Positions 35,101-44,054 of a stretch of 49,192 nt of DNA are shown in pieces. Under the pieces are notes generated by a model. The model was not told the origin of the DNA. It saw nothing but the letters and a program-made list of their open reading frames with translations, and did no database searches. The stretch lies in assembly GCA_032718475.1 (NCBI GenBank), contig JAUCBJ010004450.1, positions 1 through 49,192 on the forward strand, read 5' to 3'. Made by a program: the position numbers and the translations under genes. The DNA is from Nemertoderma westbladi (Eukaryota; Xenacoelomorpha; Nemertodermatida; Nemertodermatidae). Each line of letters begins with the position of its first letter. The first letter of the stretch is position 1.

Positions 35101-37194
35101 ACAGACATCAGAAATGAAATCAGAGACTTGAAAAACCCCCATGGCCAATGTTTTTATTACATAATATGCTTCCTTATTTTTTGACAGACAGACCTGACAG
35201 ACAAACAGACATACATACAGACACAGACAGCATAGAGTTGGTCAGTCGTAAAAACAGACATCAGAAATGAAATCAGAGACCTGAAAAACCCCCATGGCGA
35301 ATGTTTTTATTACATAATATGCTTCCTTATTTTTTTGACAGACAGACCTGACAGACAAACAGACATACATACAGACACAGACAGCATAGAGTTGGTCAGT
35401 CGTAAAAACAGACATCAGAAATGAAATCAGAGACCTGAAAAACCCCCATGGCGAATGTTTTTATTACATAATATGCTTCCTTATTTTTTTGACAGACATA
35501 CCTGACAGACAAACAGACATACATACAGACACAGACAGCATAGAGTTGGTCAGTCGTAAAAACAGACATCAGAAATGAAATCAGAGACCTGAAAAACCCC
35601 CATGGCGAATGTTTTTATTACATAATATGCTTCCTTATTTTTTGACAGACAGACTGACAGACAAACAGACATACATACAGACACAGACAGCATAGAGTTG
35701 GTCAGACGTAAAAACAGACATCAGAAATGACATCAGAGACCTGAAAAACCCCCATGGCGAATGTTTTTATTACGTAATATGCTTCCTTATTTTTTGACAG
35801 ACAGACTGACAGACAAACAGACATACATACAGACACAGACAGCCTAGAGTTGGTCAGTCGTAAAAACAAACATCAGAAATGAAATCACCATCCCTTAAAA
35901 CCCCAATAGCGAGAATGTTAGTAGATTTATTCTTTCCTAAGTCTTGACAGACAAACTCAAAGAAAGACCGACTTTTTGATTAGATTTGTGATTTTACTTT
36001 AGGTTCTGGGGGACATATTAAATCTAGAATCAGACGCGAAAGGGTTAAGCTCAGATAGAGCTACTGTACACATTATAGCTATTGTAGCTACTGTATACAG
36101 TATAGATTAGACAAACAATAAATTTCTACAAAATACGAAGAATAGTGTATGGAATATATATTGGAGTATTCAATCATAATGTAGTCCAATTCTATGTTGA
36201 ATCGCAAGTGGACTTTTCAGTTACTTTTTATTGAATTAAGTTTAATTTTAATTGAGTAACACGAACCAGCGATTCCTTTACCACCGATGGGATTAATAAA
36301 CACGAGTAGTTTCGTAGGACGATTCAATTGATCTAATGTTGATTGAAGATGTTCAGTCCATTTACGACACCACAATTTATCCTTGCAGGTCACAGTGATA
36401 ACACGAACTTTCCACCTATAATAGAGAGTGCATACAGTATATATATCTACTTTATTAGTATTGGCACATTTACTGTATTTGATATTATACTGTACCGTAC
36501 ATTACTATTTTTTGGGATACACCGGAATTGTCACAAATTACATAACACGAATTGCGCAAATGATAGTAGGCCTACAACAATATTTTCATGATTGTGAGAA
36601 ATCTTCATTAGGAAATTATGTTTGGAAAATGTTATATAATTATTATTATTATTTCTTATTATTAATTAACTATTTGTACAGTGAAACTGCGTGAAATGAA
36701 ATGTCGTTATTCTGACACAGGTCTAGCTTATGATAAATATTCAACTAACTATATTGTTCTCTAACTGTAATAAAATAATGTTGGCAGGTGTCAAATATTA
36801 CAATGCCGTATGCTAAAAAATTACATACAGTAACTACTTTATATTACACTTACTGTAAGTGGAGTGTTTCGTACATATTTGATACGATATCCTACATATC
36901 TACTCACACATTATTGGATTTCCTTTTAATCACGTGGATATCGAAGTCTCTCTCTGCCCCCTTCGACAGACTTCCCTTCCCAGTGTTCGGGTACCGTCTC
37001 CTAACGGCCAATATGTCGTCCACAAGAATCTCCCATGTCTTCGCTCCCTTCTCAAATACTAATTTTTTTCGGGATAGAGTGGCTTTATGAAAAGCCCGTT
37101 TAACCAAGACCTCAGAAGATGATAGAATGATATTATCTTCATCTATACTATTTTCTGAAAGGTTTTCCACAGCGAGTTCTACTAGCTGTGTCAT
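25887..37194 (-). CDS. CERK: Ceramide kinase, six exons, 717 residues
   Basis: The enzyme phosphorylates ceramide to ceramide-1-phosphate with ATP at Golgi and plasma membranes. Exons are 36908-37194, 36267-36415, 31712-31953, 31229-31361, 29597-30706 and 25887-26119. Every junction has GT...AG, and the phases join exactly into 718 codons including the stop. Visible are an N-terminal PH-like part (residues 1-115), the diacylglycerol-kinase catalytic core with LLVFINPIGGKG and VSVGGDGLFAE, IPAGSNNAIAYGTVG, ILAYGFFGD, the CxxxCxxC motif CYTDCCVC, and the C-terminal WNCDGE...KVHCQAIRIFGRG. Human CERK is about 537 residues; most of the extra length is an acidic, Ser-rich insert in exon 5. Introns hold a piggyBac element, an RTE fragment, a MITE and a SINE. 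Start: first ATG, followed by a frame that reads through exon 1. Confidence 0.93.
26185..26405 (-). mobile_element. hAT-like end fragment in CERK intron 5
   Basis: Read on the minus strand it starts TAGTGGCGCAAAATTGACCGC. The same end occurs on the + strand at 19036 (TAGTGGCG.ATTGACCGCAG) followed by similar CTCCAGCG.AAATTG. CAGGGGCGTG, also hAT-like, lies at the other limit near 26192-26201. No duplication was confirmed. Tentative. Confidence 0.3.
26515..28447 (+). pseudogene. RTE-like reverse transcriptase, 5'-truncated, in CERK intron 5
   Basis: The coding frame is open without a start from 26515 to 27045 (KAQKESRL..., then NRASGVDGVPPEVFK, the first RT motif). It breaks near 27001-27054 by frameshift and continues from 27054 to 28259: VPVPKKGNLTLYGSFRGISL, FRKGRGT, VIFVDFFKAFDSV, GVLQGDTLAPFLF, LDFADDLGVLSE and LLYGSPFWAL. 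The catalytic site is FADD rather than YADD. The endonuclease is missing, as in a 5'-truncated insertion. The 3' end at TGCAGCATGCCG matches the fragments at 24525 and 16345. It lies antisense to CERK, so splicing removes it. Confidence 0.88.
28466..29399. mobile_element. Fold-back MITE B (934 bp), TA target duplication
   Basis: The left end CAGCATGTCCTGGAATATAG and its complement at the right enclose arms of about 385 bp, flanked by TA (28464-28465 and 29400-29401). The arms share AAATTTGAAACAGAGATAG, TAGCTGAGATATGG and CTCCGTCGATATTGCACCAG with MITE A. The centre holds a TAGA microsatellite and several TTCTAGAA palindromes. It sits in CERK intron 5, directly after the RTE fragment. Confidence 0.87.
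28913..28934. repeat. TAGA microsatellite
   Basis: Five and a half units of TAGA at the centre of MITE B. Confidence 0.95.
29597..30706 (-). CDS. CERK: CERK exon 5 (long, with acidic insert)
   Basis: At 1110 bp it is by far the largest exon. It opens with VDVTSLHSNG, then ILAYGFFGDAMKRSES and CYTDCCVC. There follows about 180 residues of Ser/Asp/Glu/Pro-rich, low-complexity sequence absent from mammalian CERK as I know it, then WKTVRGEFLSLQIATMSC and the C-terminal lobe. The acceptor is TCTTCTCCAG and the donor is AAAAAG|GTAAGA. Confidence 0.88.
30800..31125 (-). mobile_element. Possible tRNA-derived SINE in CERK intron 4
   Basis: On the minus strand GGTTCGATCCC (31082-31092) is a perfect RNA polymerase III B box. 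An A box is not clear. The following sequence is unrelated to the flanking exons. Limits are approximate. Confidence 0.4.
31229..31361 (-). CDS. CERK: CERK exon 4 (substrate/ATP site)
   Basis: The acceptor is CGTTTAG. It codes for LRLGMIPAGSNNAIAYGTVG and ALHIAMG. The donor GTGG|GTAGGT leaves phase 1, which is what exon 5 needs. Confidence 0.9.
31712..31953 (-). CDS. CERK: CERK exon 3 (catalytic core, GGDG)
   Basis: The acceptor is CCCTTTAG. It codes for GKVYKKFVSPVF and YNGIVSVGGDGLFAEIYTGLL; GGDG is the conserved glycine-rich loop. The donor is ATG|GTAAGC in phase 0. Confidence 0.92.
31954..32381. other. CERK intron 2, left part
   Basis: AT-rich intron sequence between exon 3 and the piggyBac insertion. 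No feature is seen. Confidence 0.5.
33167..34885 (+). CDS. piggyBac transposase, apparently intact (572 residues)
   Basis: It cuts and pastes the element at TTAA sites. The acidic, Ser-rich N-terminus (residues ~20-70) is usual for the family. The catalytic aspartates are visible: LSLDESLMLYKG (D248), LNMDNWYCS (D334) and MGGVDKTDQY (D439), matching the DDD triad of the moth enzyme. The C-terminus is a cysteine-rich zinc-binding domain (CRVC...CTTC...CIGEC...H). Length is close to the usual ~590 residues. There is no stop or frameshift. I chose ATG at 33167; ATG at 33170 follows directly. No intron is evident. The uninterrupted frame and paired ends suggest recent or ongoing activity, but sequence alone does not prove it. 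Confidence 0.93.
   Translation: MMASTSKYPRRDRGAVKRLGFDSCGSSDSSDVEDAGEDSSSTDYDDSSSSGDKSGNDSGSSDESDDGSSIYQLAADWQIVSDTTGDTPPVRTFTGTPGYISGISTNNYGLEDYLNLFLPPKLFELLASCSNKRMAIERDMRIASNKKELKAKDITIPEMKTFIALTFLMGIVRKGTIYSYWSCDSMLATWYFGECMGRDRYGLILRYLRFSDPAKVVKSEKSSRLTDFMTMFHSIVSVYVPSQELSLDESLMLYKGRLYFKQFIKTKRARFGIKTYKLCDASGYSTRIEVYYGSKTDMVHQEPGCSELSKTENLVVCMMSRTALLDHAYNLNMDNWYCSLRLANYLDSRNTGMRGTMRQDRGVPMELRNTVIQPIASANARCDNVLVIKFHDKKLIHFITTIDKAGDVDKKRYLPGGTTLEYQKPEAIEKYNLWMGGVDKTDQYIASCNAARKTHAWFKKLGIYLLQHLTLNAYIRYKEDKKLKIPFSKFQRDIIVLLTGVQSEHRRHRKRSSIAPIPTNPQHIIDFIPDARRKQCRVCSAQKVRKEVRFECTTCAGKPGMCIGECFRKYHS
35016..35021 (+). terminator. Poly(A) signal of the piggyBac transposase
   Basis: AATAAA lies 131 bp after the transposase stop and before the tandem repeats. 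Confidence 0.65.
35037..35910. repeat. ~154-bp tandem repeats (about 6) inside piggyBac
   Basis: Each unit runs from CTTCCTTATTTTTTGACAG through a CAGACA-rich block, GAGTTGGTCAGTCGTAAAAA, CAGAAATGAAATCAGAGACC and AACCCCCATGGCGAATG. Unit starts fall near 35168, 35321, 35475, 35629 and 35783; the first copy is shorter and the last diverges. They lie between the poly(A) signal and the right end. Confidence 0.92.
36267..36415 (-). CDS. CERK: CERK exon 2 (end of PH region, ATP-site start)
   Basis: The acceptor is TATTATAG. It codes for WKVRVITVTCKDKLWCRKW, then KLLVFINPIGGKG, the first nucleotide-binding motif of lipid kinases. The donor after GCTG starts GTTCGT, a weak but allowed site. The next intron (4.3 kb) contains the piggyBac element. 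Confidence 0.88.
36908..37194 (-). CDS. CERK: CERK exon 1 (start codon, PH-like domain)
   Basis: It begins with ATG at 37194 and ends at a GT|GTGAGT donor in phase 2. It contains LSRKKLVFEKGAKTWEILVD, a strand pattern expected of the N-terminal pleckstrin-homology region. No clear TATA box lies upstream. Confidence 0.85.
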
Positions 37195-38913
37195 TTATCA
37201 GTAAACTAAGGTAAAGTAGCAGTCTACATAAGTCGATTTCTGAATTCAGTATACTTAATAATAATATTAGAACTAAAACACAACATGTATTTAATGTTTT
37301 AACTTTTTGACGCTTGATATTATGTTTTATAATAACATATAAATATTATTTAATGATTATAATATTGGTTGGCAGTCGATTAAACCGTTACACGTCAAGT
37401 GCGGTTCCCACGATAACAATATTACTATTTCGATAATCAAACTTGGCCTGATATATTTATTTGCGCACATAGTTCAAGATCAGAGTGTAGACAATCTAAC
37501 AGAAAATGTAATCTATGATACAGCGCCATCTTGTGTTTAGTTCAAGATCATCGCTATTGTTGCCGGGCAACCTCACACGCTCTAACTTTCAATAGTGAAT
37601 TCCGCCATTCTGCAACGTGACCAACGCAGTTTATTTAATAGTCAACTCTCTGCATTTACTTTAATAATGTAATACTGACCGCGACCGGTAGCCGTTCCAG
37701 TATAGTAGAGCAACATGTACATTATGTGTTATACAATGAAGGGATTATAACTTATATAATACAATATAGATACTGTAATATGTACATGTAGAATGTAGTA
37801 TGTAGTATGTCAATTATTTATTGTAATTTTTTTGAAATATTTATGACGCCTGAATATTCTATTATCTATTATGCTCGCCTGAACGTTTGTTAGTTATTTA
37901 TTTATTTATTTGCTCACCTTTACGTACATATCATACTTACTTTATCCAATCTATGTATGTCAACAATGATTATGTTATTTAAATACTCGACATTGTCTGA
38001 ATTGTACTCACCTGCATGTCAATCATATTTTATTATTTATTTATTGTCTGAATTGTGCTCACCGATTAACAGATTAATAGTATATTACTAGTATATTAGT
38101 ATTTTGTTCTTTGTATTATGTTCTTGGTTCCCGTTTATTTATTTCCGTTATTTGTACCGTCAATTGTATCGATTGGACTAATCTATTTTGCCTGTATTAT
38201 TCTGTCTTATTGTCTGTTTGTTGTAAATTGTTCATATTATTACTGTATGCTGTGCAATCACCCGGGATTAGTCAATAAACTAACTAACTAACTAGATGTA
38301 GAATATAATGAACAACTCTGGGAATTTCCTGTTTCAGTGTTTATAGGCTTTGCCCTGGAATATCTTTTTTGGGGTCGGGTATAGGCCTAATTCAGTTTGA
38401 GCACCCGTGTCTGGTAGGCTATTATATAGGGTATATATATCATGTTTTCACAGGTTACATTATTCGAGTAATGGCGGCCTAAATCCACATAGGAAAAATT
38501 ATCTCTTGGGTAAACTCGACGCAAATCCCAAATTGGAATGTGGATCTGATATTATGGAATCGTTACTTATACTAGGGGTATCCATTGTGGTATTTGGTGA
38601 TATGGAATTTGGGAATAAGGAACCTGGGCCTGGGATTTGGGTTTTTGAAGTAAAGTAATATTGATTGCAGTAATATCACTTATCTGCAGTTAACTAGGAC
38701 AATAATTCCCCCCAGGACAATTAATGGTCCAACGCACAATTTCCCCCTAAATTCCTATAATCTTGTAACACAGTTTGGTCGTTTATTGTTTTGGTATTAT
38801 CCCACACGCTTCCGTAACCTGATCCTTTTCTCACCTGTAAAATCGTGTAACTCATGTTACTAACTTGTGTTTATTGTATTGGCTCCAGCCACCAGTTTCT
38901 GTAACCCACTCAC
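37195..38913. other. Spacer between CERK and DNAJC13 exons
   Basis: It should contain the CERK promoter, but I see no clear TATA box, and no further DNAJC13 exon. TTTATTTATT and TAACTAAC runs occur near 37894 and 38280. The + strand open frame at 38407-38658 has no domain character. Confidence 0.5.
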
Positions 38914-39010
38914 CTTAAAGTTGTCTGTGGTGTTCAGTACTCACCTTAAGGTTGTCTCTGGTGTTCTGTTCAGTACTCACCTTAAGGTTGTCTCTGGTGT
39001 TCAGTAAATC
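38909..39010 (-). repeat. Triplicated exon-intron junction of DNAJC13 exon e
   Basis: The word ACAACCTTAAG|GTGAGTACTG, preceded by AACACCAGAG, occurs twice 36 bp apart. A third, slightly changed copy (ACAACTTTAAG|GTGAGTGGG) follows 31 bp further. Confidence 0.9.
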
Positions 39011-39143
39011 GCTCTCCACTTTCGGGGGCTCATCTATGGAGTCTAAGTAACCTAGCAACCCCAGAGGAAGGGTGCGACGCAAGACTGCCATAGAAACTGG
39101 GTGACCGGTTATCCAAAGTCCAACTAAATGGCGACTTAACTGT
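38981..39143 (-). CDS. DNAJC13: DNAJC13 exon e, with three tandem donors
   Basis: Acceptor CTTGTTCCAG. Codes for [30 protein letters not shown] and NTRDNLK. The exon may end at 38981 (first AAG|GTGAGT), 38945 (36 nt longer, in frame, adds VSTEQNTRDNLK) or 38914 (another 31 nt, shifts the frame). The first matches the end of the conserved block. Confidence 0.88.
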
Positions 39144-42100
39144 CTGGAACAAGAAATAGCGATAGAAAGAAGATCGGGTACATTCTTTATCATTGGTTAG
39201 TGAGTAGGTTAAAAGTTATTGTCATCCTAGGCGACAACAAAAACGTGCTGATCTTAGTTCTAGAACAGGTCGCAATCCTACTCACCTATTGGTTAACATT
39301 CTAGAATCACTCCCTTTGGTAAACAACGCGCAATGCAAATGCTTTGGGAGGGCGCCCTCGGCCAGGGCTAGATCCTGCATCTTGGCAGCTACCTCGGGGT
39401 CAGCCTCCTCCACGATGGCCTTCATCACCAACCCGGCTCCCTTCACGATCGCCATGGATGGGTGTTGGAACAGCCGGTAAATATGCCGACCCAATCCCGC
39501 TACGAGTTCCAATATTGTATCGAAACAAGAAGAATCAGTTGTCTCACTATAAATAATTAAGTTTTTTGTTTCTATTAAACAGCATAGCATACGGTTAATA
39601 AAAAATAATATTTAGTACTACAATTAGAAAAAAAAACAATTTAATTTATACGAAACTATACAACCTAATGATTCTATATTATTTAATGGGAGAATCTTTT
39701 AGGCTCGTTAAAAGCCAAGGAATGCCGGTCCACCACCATGGGTGATCTTCCACAGTAAACCCTTCTATATGTTTCCCAAGTTGCCTTGGTTCCCATTTAT
39801 CGACCATTGAAGGATGAAAGTCAGGGTTGGGCTAGGCTGCAGCATTTAAAGCACTGCCCAAACAGTGCTGCCTCACCTAGGGATCGAACCAGGGCTTCCT
39901 AATTGGAAGCCCGGGAATGTCACCACTATAGACCAAGCTTGCTGCTTGGTCTAGTCAGCGGTTCTAGATTATTCCTTATACCAAATCACAAACATTCTGA
40001 GCTCACCAATCACAAATATCACTCACCTGTAAGGCGAACAAAGGGCAAATGTAAGGAAGTCTAGAAGAGAAGCAATAACAAGAGCGCCAGTCCCTTGGTT
40101 AATGTTCTTTCTTAAGAGATCCAACAAAGTTTCTATGAATGTTTTCGAGGAGAGCAACGATGATTTATTGAGTTGCTCCTGTCTCAGATCGTAATCCTCG
40201 TGCATGGGTTGCATGAGGGCGCAGATCATATCGACGGCGGCGTGAGTTACCCCATCGTTGTTCCGATTCAGGGCGCGAACCACCTTGCGTCCAACTCGTT
40301 CACGGAACCGCGGGATCACTGTGAACGCCTGGAATCCCGCCTTAGACGCCACTAAACTGAAACAAAGTAATAATGAAAGTTAAGTTTACAATGAATACCG
40401 TCAATAACGATTTACTTAAGTCTTGAAATCAAGCACTATTGCAGTTTCCGAGCTATGAATATAATTTAGTGAGCACGACTGTATACCGGTATCTTAATTA
40501 AATCACGAATATTGGATATGATATAAAATCTCTGATCTGAAATTGATAACTCCCAACCCCTAACTAAAAAAATTACAAATTTTGAGCAAAGGGTCTGGTA
40601 ATATGTTCAGTGAATGTCGTCATACCATAACTGAGTTAAGTAACAGATAACTTTCAGTAGAAGCTGTATTTTTAGTTGTTAGGACTGAGGTATTATTGAG
40701 GTAATTAAATCATTTACGAATAGAATGGGTGCGGTGCACCTTTGTAGAACAATTTGGTGGAATAAGCGAAATAAGATCGTCTACGTAGAATAGGATGAAT
40801 ATCGAGATAAGATGTTTGATAAGATATTTCAATAGAACAGAGATTAGCGATGACAGCTTTTAGTCCTGTTTGGTTTAACGTTGCGGAGTTGAGTATAGTT
40901 AGCATGCGTCATCAATATTATAACTATCCGATTGTAGTAACGGGTTGTGATGTTGTCTGTGTCGATCGATGGGATCGTCTTGGGCGAACATCATGGTGAT
41001 TGACAGGTGCAATATAACAAAAACTGCGGTAGATATAGTTATGATAGTCTTGTCGATAAGTCAGTAGAACAGGTTACAGTTTTATTTTTGAGTTTAATCA
41101 GCTCTGTTATTTGTTATTATCTGCTATTATGACATCTCACTTAATAGTCAGATAATGTCTCACCATCACCAAAGGAGCGAAATATATGTGTTATTGAATG
41201 TTAATTAGAGGTTATTGATGTGGGGGACTTTCCACATTAAAATGTTATACGGGATGCATAGTTAATATATTATTTATTGTTGTCCAATGTATCTAATGTA
41301 CGTAATACGATACTAAACAAATGTATCTAAGGTACGTAATACGATACTAAACAATGTAATACAGTACAAAACTTTACAATACAATACTAAGCAATATAAT
41401 ACAGTACAAAACTTTACAATAGAACACTAAACAATACAATACAATGCTTCACAGTACAATACCAGATAATACAATACTTTACTATACAATACACTACAAT
41501 ACGATACAATGCAATACGATACAGTAAAATACAGGCAATACAATACAATAAATACGTTACTATTCTATACAGTACAAATCGGTTTGAGACAATACACTAC
41601 GATAGGCTAAAATCAAGGTTGTAAGGTCTGTATTATCTGTGAGGCCTCTAAAGCACCCCATCTTCCGAATAGATGCATAGTTAGAAACGCGTTCTATGGA
41701 GGTATGGGTGGGTGAGATTGAATGGAAATGTAGAAAGGAGGTCCAATGCATCCTTGGCATATAGCGTGAGCACTCTGAGCATAATGCTTCTATGCTTACT
41801 GTGTTTTGTAAAACACGTATAATAGGATGTCTGCGTCTCATGAGCTGCGGCTTCACTACCAAGTGATTGACATTGAGTTACAAGGACGGAGCCCGAAGTT
41901 CAACCGCTCCGCATTGCTGAGCTTAAGGGAAGTATTTTAGCTCGGTGGTGTGCTTCCTCCCTGGCAGACGCTATTATTAACCAAAAAGACCCCATACAGG
42001 TAGTTTTGCGCGGGAAGATTTGAACCTTAAAGGCAATTACTACTCTCCCGCCGTTTCTTAACCGTTTTTTTTCAATTTTTTCTTTATATGAAAGGTAATT

Positions 42101-44054
42101 TCATAAGCTTCAATAAATTTCACGCACTTTTCTTAATTTAATAATATTTCCCCATTTTTTTCAATAAAAATACAAAAAACATTGTGTTTTTTTCAGGTTT
42201 AAAAATTTTTTAATTTTTTTTACAAAATTGCCAATTTAATTATCAGAAATAGAAATAAAAATAAACGAAAATAAAAAAAATGCATAAAAAATATGATGAA
42301 AATGAACATGCTGGTTCCAAAAAATGTGGTATCGGAAAATAAAAAAGGAAAATAACTCATAAGTTCATAAATTTGGGCGTAAACCATCTAGTTAGCGCGC
42401 AAACTTATACCAATCAGAAAATGTCTACATTTTCAAAAATTATAAATTCGTCCAATTTGTATACCTACCCTATACCCCCCACCCCCCCCCCCCCCCCCCC
42501 CCCGCACACGACAGTGATACCACACAATCAGAAACATATTGCATAAATATATACTTCAACTAAACTCACCGTCTGATGGCGTGGAACTGTTGCTCTAAAT
42601 TAGTATTAGTTATTTCTGATTGGTCTCCTTCATTAGTTAGTAAAGCGGTGAGGGCCCCGTGAATTAATTTCTCTTTGTTCTCAGAAAACAGCCCATCCTG
42701 GGTAACAGCATGGAGAAGTCCGCTGTATTATAAAGAATAATTCATATGGTGACGGTACATTATTTATATCCTCTGTAAATATTGTTATATAAATCTTCTT
42801 CAAAACTCATGAATCACAATATACTAACTTACTGTATATACATGATGCCCGATGATTGTATTTATAGCATTCTAGAACGTTTTGCAAGTAAGATGATGTT
42901 GCTCAGTGCGGAGAAAAGTCGGAACTTTGAAATACTCAAATCTTGCCTTTTCTCATTGAAATTCTCATGTTTCACTTTAAAGTTTGGAGCAAAATATTGA
43001 AAGCGAAAATATAAATTCTCAACAAACCCAATAAAATGTAAATTTCGGAAGGTATATAATATGTATGGGATTTTCAAATTAAATGCGAGCATTAAAGTTA
43101 GTAGAAAGTTTAGGTTAGGTTAGGAGAGGGGTGGGATGGGATGGGGAGATACCTAAATTAAAGCCTGTTTTCGTACTTGATAGGAAAAAGGAAGAGGGGA
43201 GAAAAATATCACGGGGAGAAAAAATACTATTTTTATGGTTGAATTCGTTATTTATTACATATAAAGTTTAAACCGACAACAATACGTTAAATTTATTTAG
43301 TTAGGAACTCCGATATCACCAATAATGGAACAAATCGTGAATCACATGGAAGAAAAGATTTTCAAATTCTGCAGTTTCTTATTAATGAAGACAAGTGTAC
43401 TTTTTTCTGTCACGTTTACAATATGGAGGGCAGAATCTTGGATAAAAACGAACACTTAACGCGCTAAAGTCATTTACATGGACACATTAAAGGTTCTCTT
43501 GGGGAGTGACCTGATTACTAAAGATGACAAACGAATTGGCTTAACTCGTCTGCGATTAAACATGGACTCCATGTAGTAGTACTGGTTCTACAGAACCAAT
43601 GGCAATCAAGAAGATGAATGCACCCAAGTTTCAGTTTAAGTTACACAGCAAAATTACTCGTCTAGATATGTAATGTACGTAGTCTATATTACTTCGCTAT
43701 AGTGAATGATTGTATATCTGTAAAATTGAGTTATAATTTAGTGTAAAAGTACTCGCTATTAATATAAGGGAGTTAAGTGAAAAAATAGTAATAAATACAA
43801 TTACCTATAAGATATATTCGAATTAAAGCGGGAAACTGCCAAACTGAAGTCGCCCTCCGGCGGAACACATATGAACTTTAGATGCTGACTCTCCACCTCC
43901 TCATCAACTGGTATGGTTAAGGGTGCCACTCTGAGTCCCCGTAGAGTTGGCAACATCTTGACGCAAACGTCGCGATTACCAGAAGCGCGGACCCCGTCCA
44001 ACAGCGTGGCGATCAGCGCGTCGCGGTCGCTGGAGAGATAGTCCCGGGAGTAAC
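38981..44054 (-). CDS. DNAJC13: DNAJC13/RME-8, five internal exons (partial gene)
   Basis: RME-8 is a large peripheral endosomal protein that recruits Hsc70 through a central J domain and works with retromer sorting. Exons are 43805-44054, 42570-42722, 40027-40356, 39286-39546 and 38981-39143. All have GT-AG borders and phases that join into about 386 codons. Recognisable blocks are [85 protein letters not shown] and [11 protein letters not shown]. These correspond to roughly residues 400-790 of the ~2240-residue human protein, before its J domain. Upstream exons lie beyond the right window edge. Downstream exons should lie leftwards but CERK begins at 37194 and none was found. Confidence 0.92.
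39286..39546 (-). CDS. DNAJC13: DNAJC13 exon d
   Basis: Acceptor TTTATAG, donor AATAG|GTGAGT. Codes for [37 protein letters not shown] and SEGALP-type sequence ([11 protein letters not shown]). Phase 2 on both sides. Confidence 0.92.
39690..39960 (-). mobile_element. tRNA-derived SINE in a DNAJC13 intron
   Basis: On the minus strand, GGTCTATAGTGGTGACATTC (A-box region, about 39919-39938) is followed at tRNA-like distance by GGTTCGATCCC (39880-39890), the B box. The head is a small palindrome GACCAAGC...GCTTGGTC. The body runs to about 39690. It resembles no intact tRNA, so it is called a SINE. Confidence 0.6.
40027..40356 (-). CDS. DNAJC13: DNAJC13 exon c
   Basis: Acceptor GTTTCAG, donor TACAG|GTGAGT. 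Codes for [25 protein letters not shown]-like helices, [17 protein letters not shown] and [19 protein letters not shown]. Phase 2 on both sides. Confidence 0.92.
41290..41570. repeat. Degenerate AATAC-type pentamer repeat
   Basis: Words such as AATACAATAC, AATACGATAC and AATACAGTACAAAACTTTAC recur across about 280 bp. Confidence 0.85.
41880..42065 (-). mobile_element. Possible tRNA-derived SINE
   Basis: On the minus strand GGTTCAAATC (42017-42026) is close to a B box and is preceded by GGCGGGAGAGTAGTAATTGC, which could be the tRNA-like head. No clear end or duplication. Confidence 0.3.
42475..42503. repeat. Poly(C) tract
   Basis: About 27 C residues broken once by A. Similar homopolymers occur at 92-107 (G), 24961-24974 (C) and 29347-29360 (G). 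Confidence 0.95.
42570..42722 (-). CDS. DNAJC13: DNAJC13 exon b
   Basis: Acceptor TAATACAG, donor GACG|GTGAGT. Codes for [20 protein letters not shown] and [10 protein letters not shown]. Phase 2 on both sides. Confidence 0.9.
42723..43804. other. DNAJC13 intron between exons a and b
   Basis: AT-rich intron of 1.1 kb. GGGATGGGATGGGG-type low complexity occurs near 43131-43146. The small open frames on both strands near 42800-43090 overlap each other and show no domain. Confidence 0.55.
43805..44054 (-). CDS. DNAJC13: DNAJC13 exon a
   Basis: Acceptor TTGCCTAG, donor ATAG|GTAATT. Codes for [32 protein letters not shown] and [20 protein letters not shown]. Enters in phase 1 and leaves in phase 2. 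Confidence 0.9.

Larger units (their letters stand above)
32386..36044 (+). mobile_element. Complete piggyBac transposon (3659 bp), TTAA target duplication
   Basis: TTAA flanks both ends (32382-32385 and 36045-36048). The ends are CCCTTTAGCGTCTAA and, in complement, CCCTTTCGCGTCTGA. Just inside the left end lie two copies of a CCCATATATGGGG-type palindrome (near 32401 and 32437). The element carries a full-length transposase with all catalytic residues, a poly(A) signal and a block of tandem repeats. It is inserted antisense in CERK intron 2. Joining the flanks gives TTTAGAGCTTAAGCTCAG as the original site. Confidence 0.93.
40357..42569. other. DNAJC13 intron between exons b and c
   Basis: AT-rich intron of 2.2 kb. 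It contains the AATAC-type repeat, the weak SINE and the poly(C) tract listed separately. Small open frames on the minus strand here have no domain character. Confidence 0.6.

Noticed and set aside
35037-35910. Regular repeats that might suggest a CRISPR array
   Set aside because: Units are ~154 bp, adjacent and without unique spacers, in an animal genome inside a piggyBac element.
38407-38658. An 83-residue + strand ORF, or a missing DNAJC13 exon on the other strand
   Set aside because: Neither strand gives sequence resembling the next DNAJC13 block, and no acceptor in the needed phase leads into conserved residues.
39880-39950. A tRNA gene (A and B boxes)
   Set aside because: No cloverleaf can be folded by eye around a sensible anticodon, and the transcript would run into unrelated sequence; a SINE fits better.
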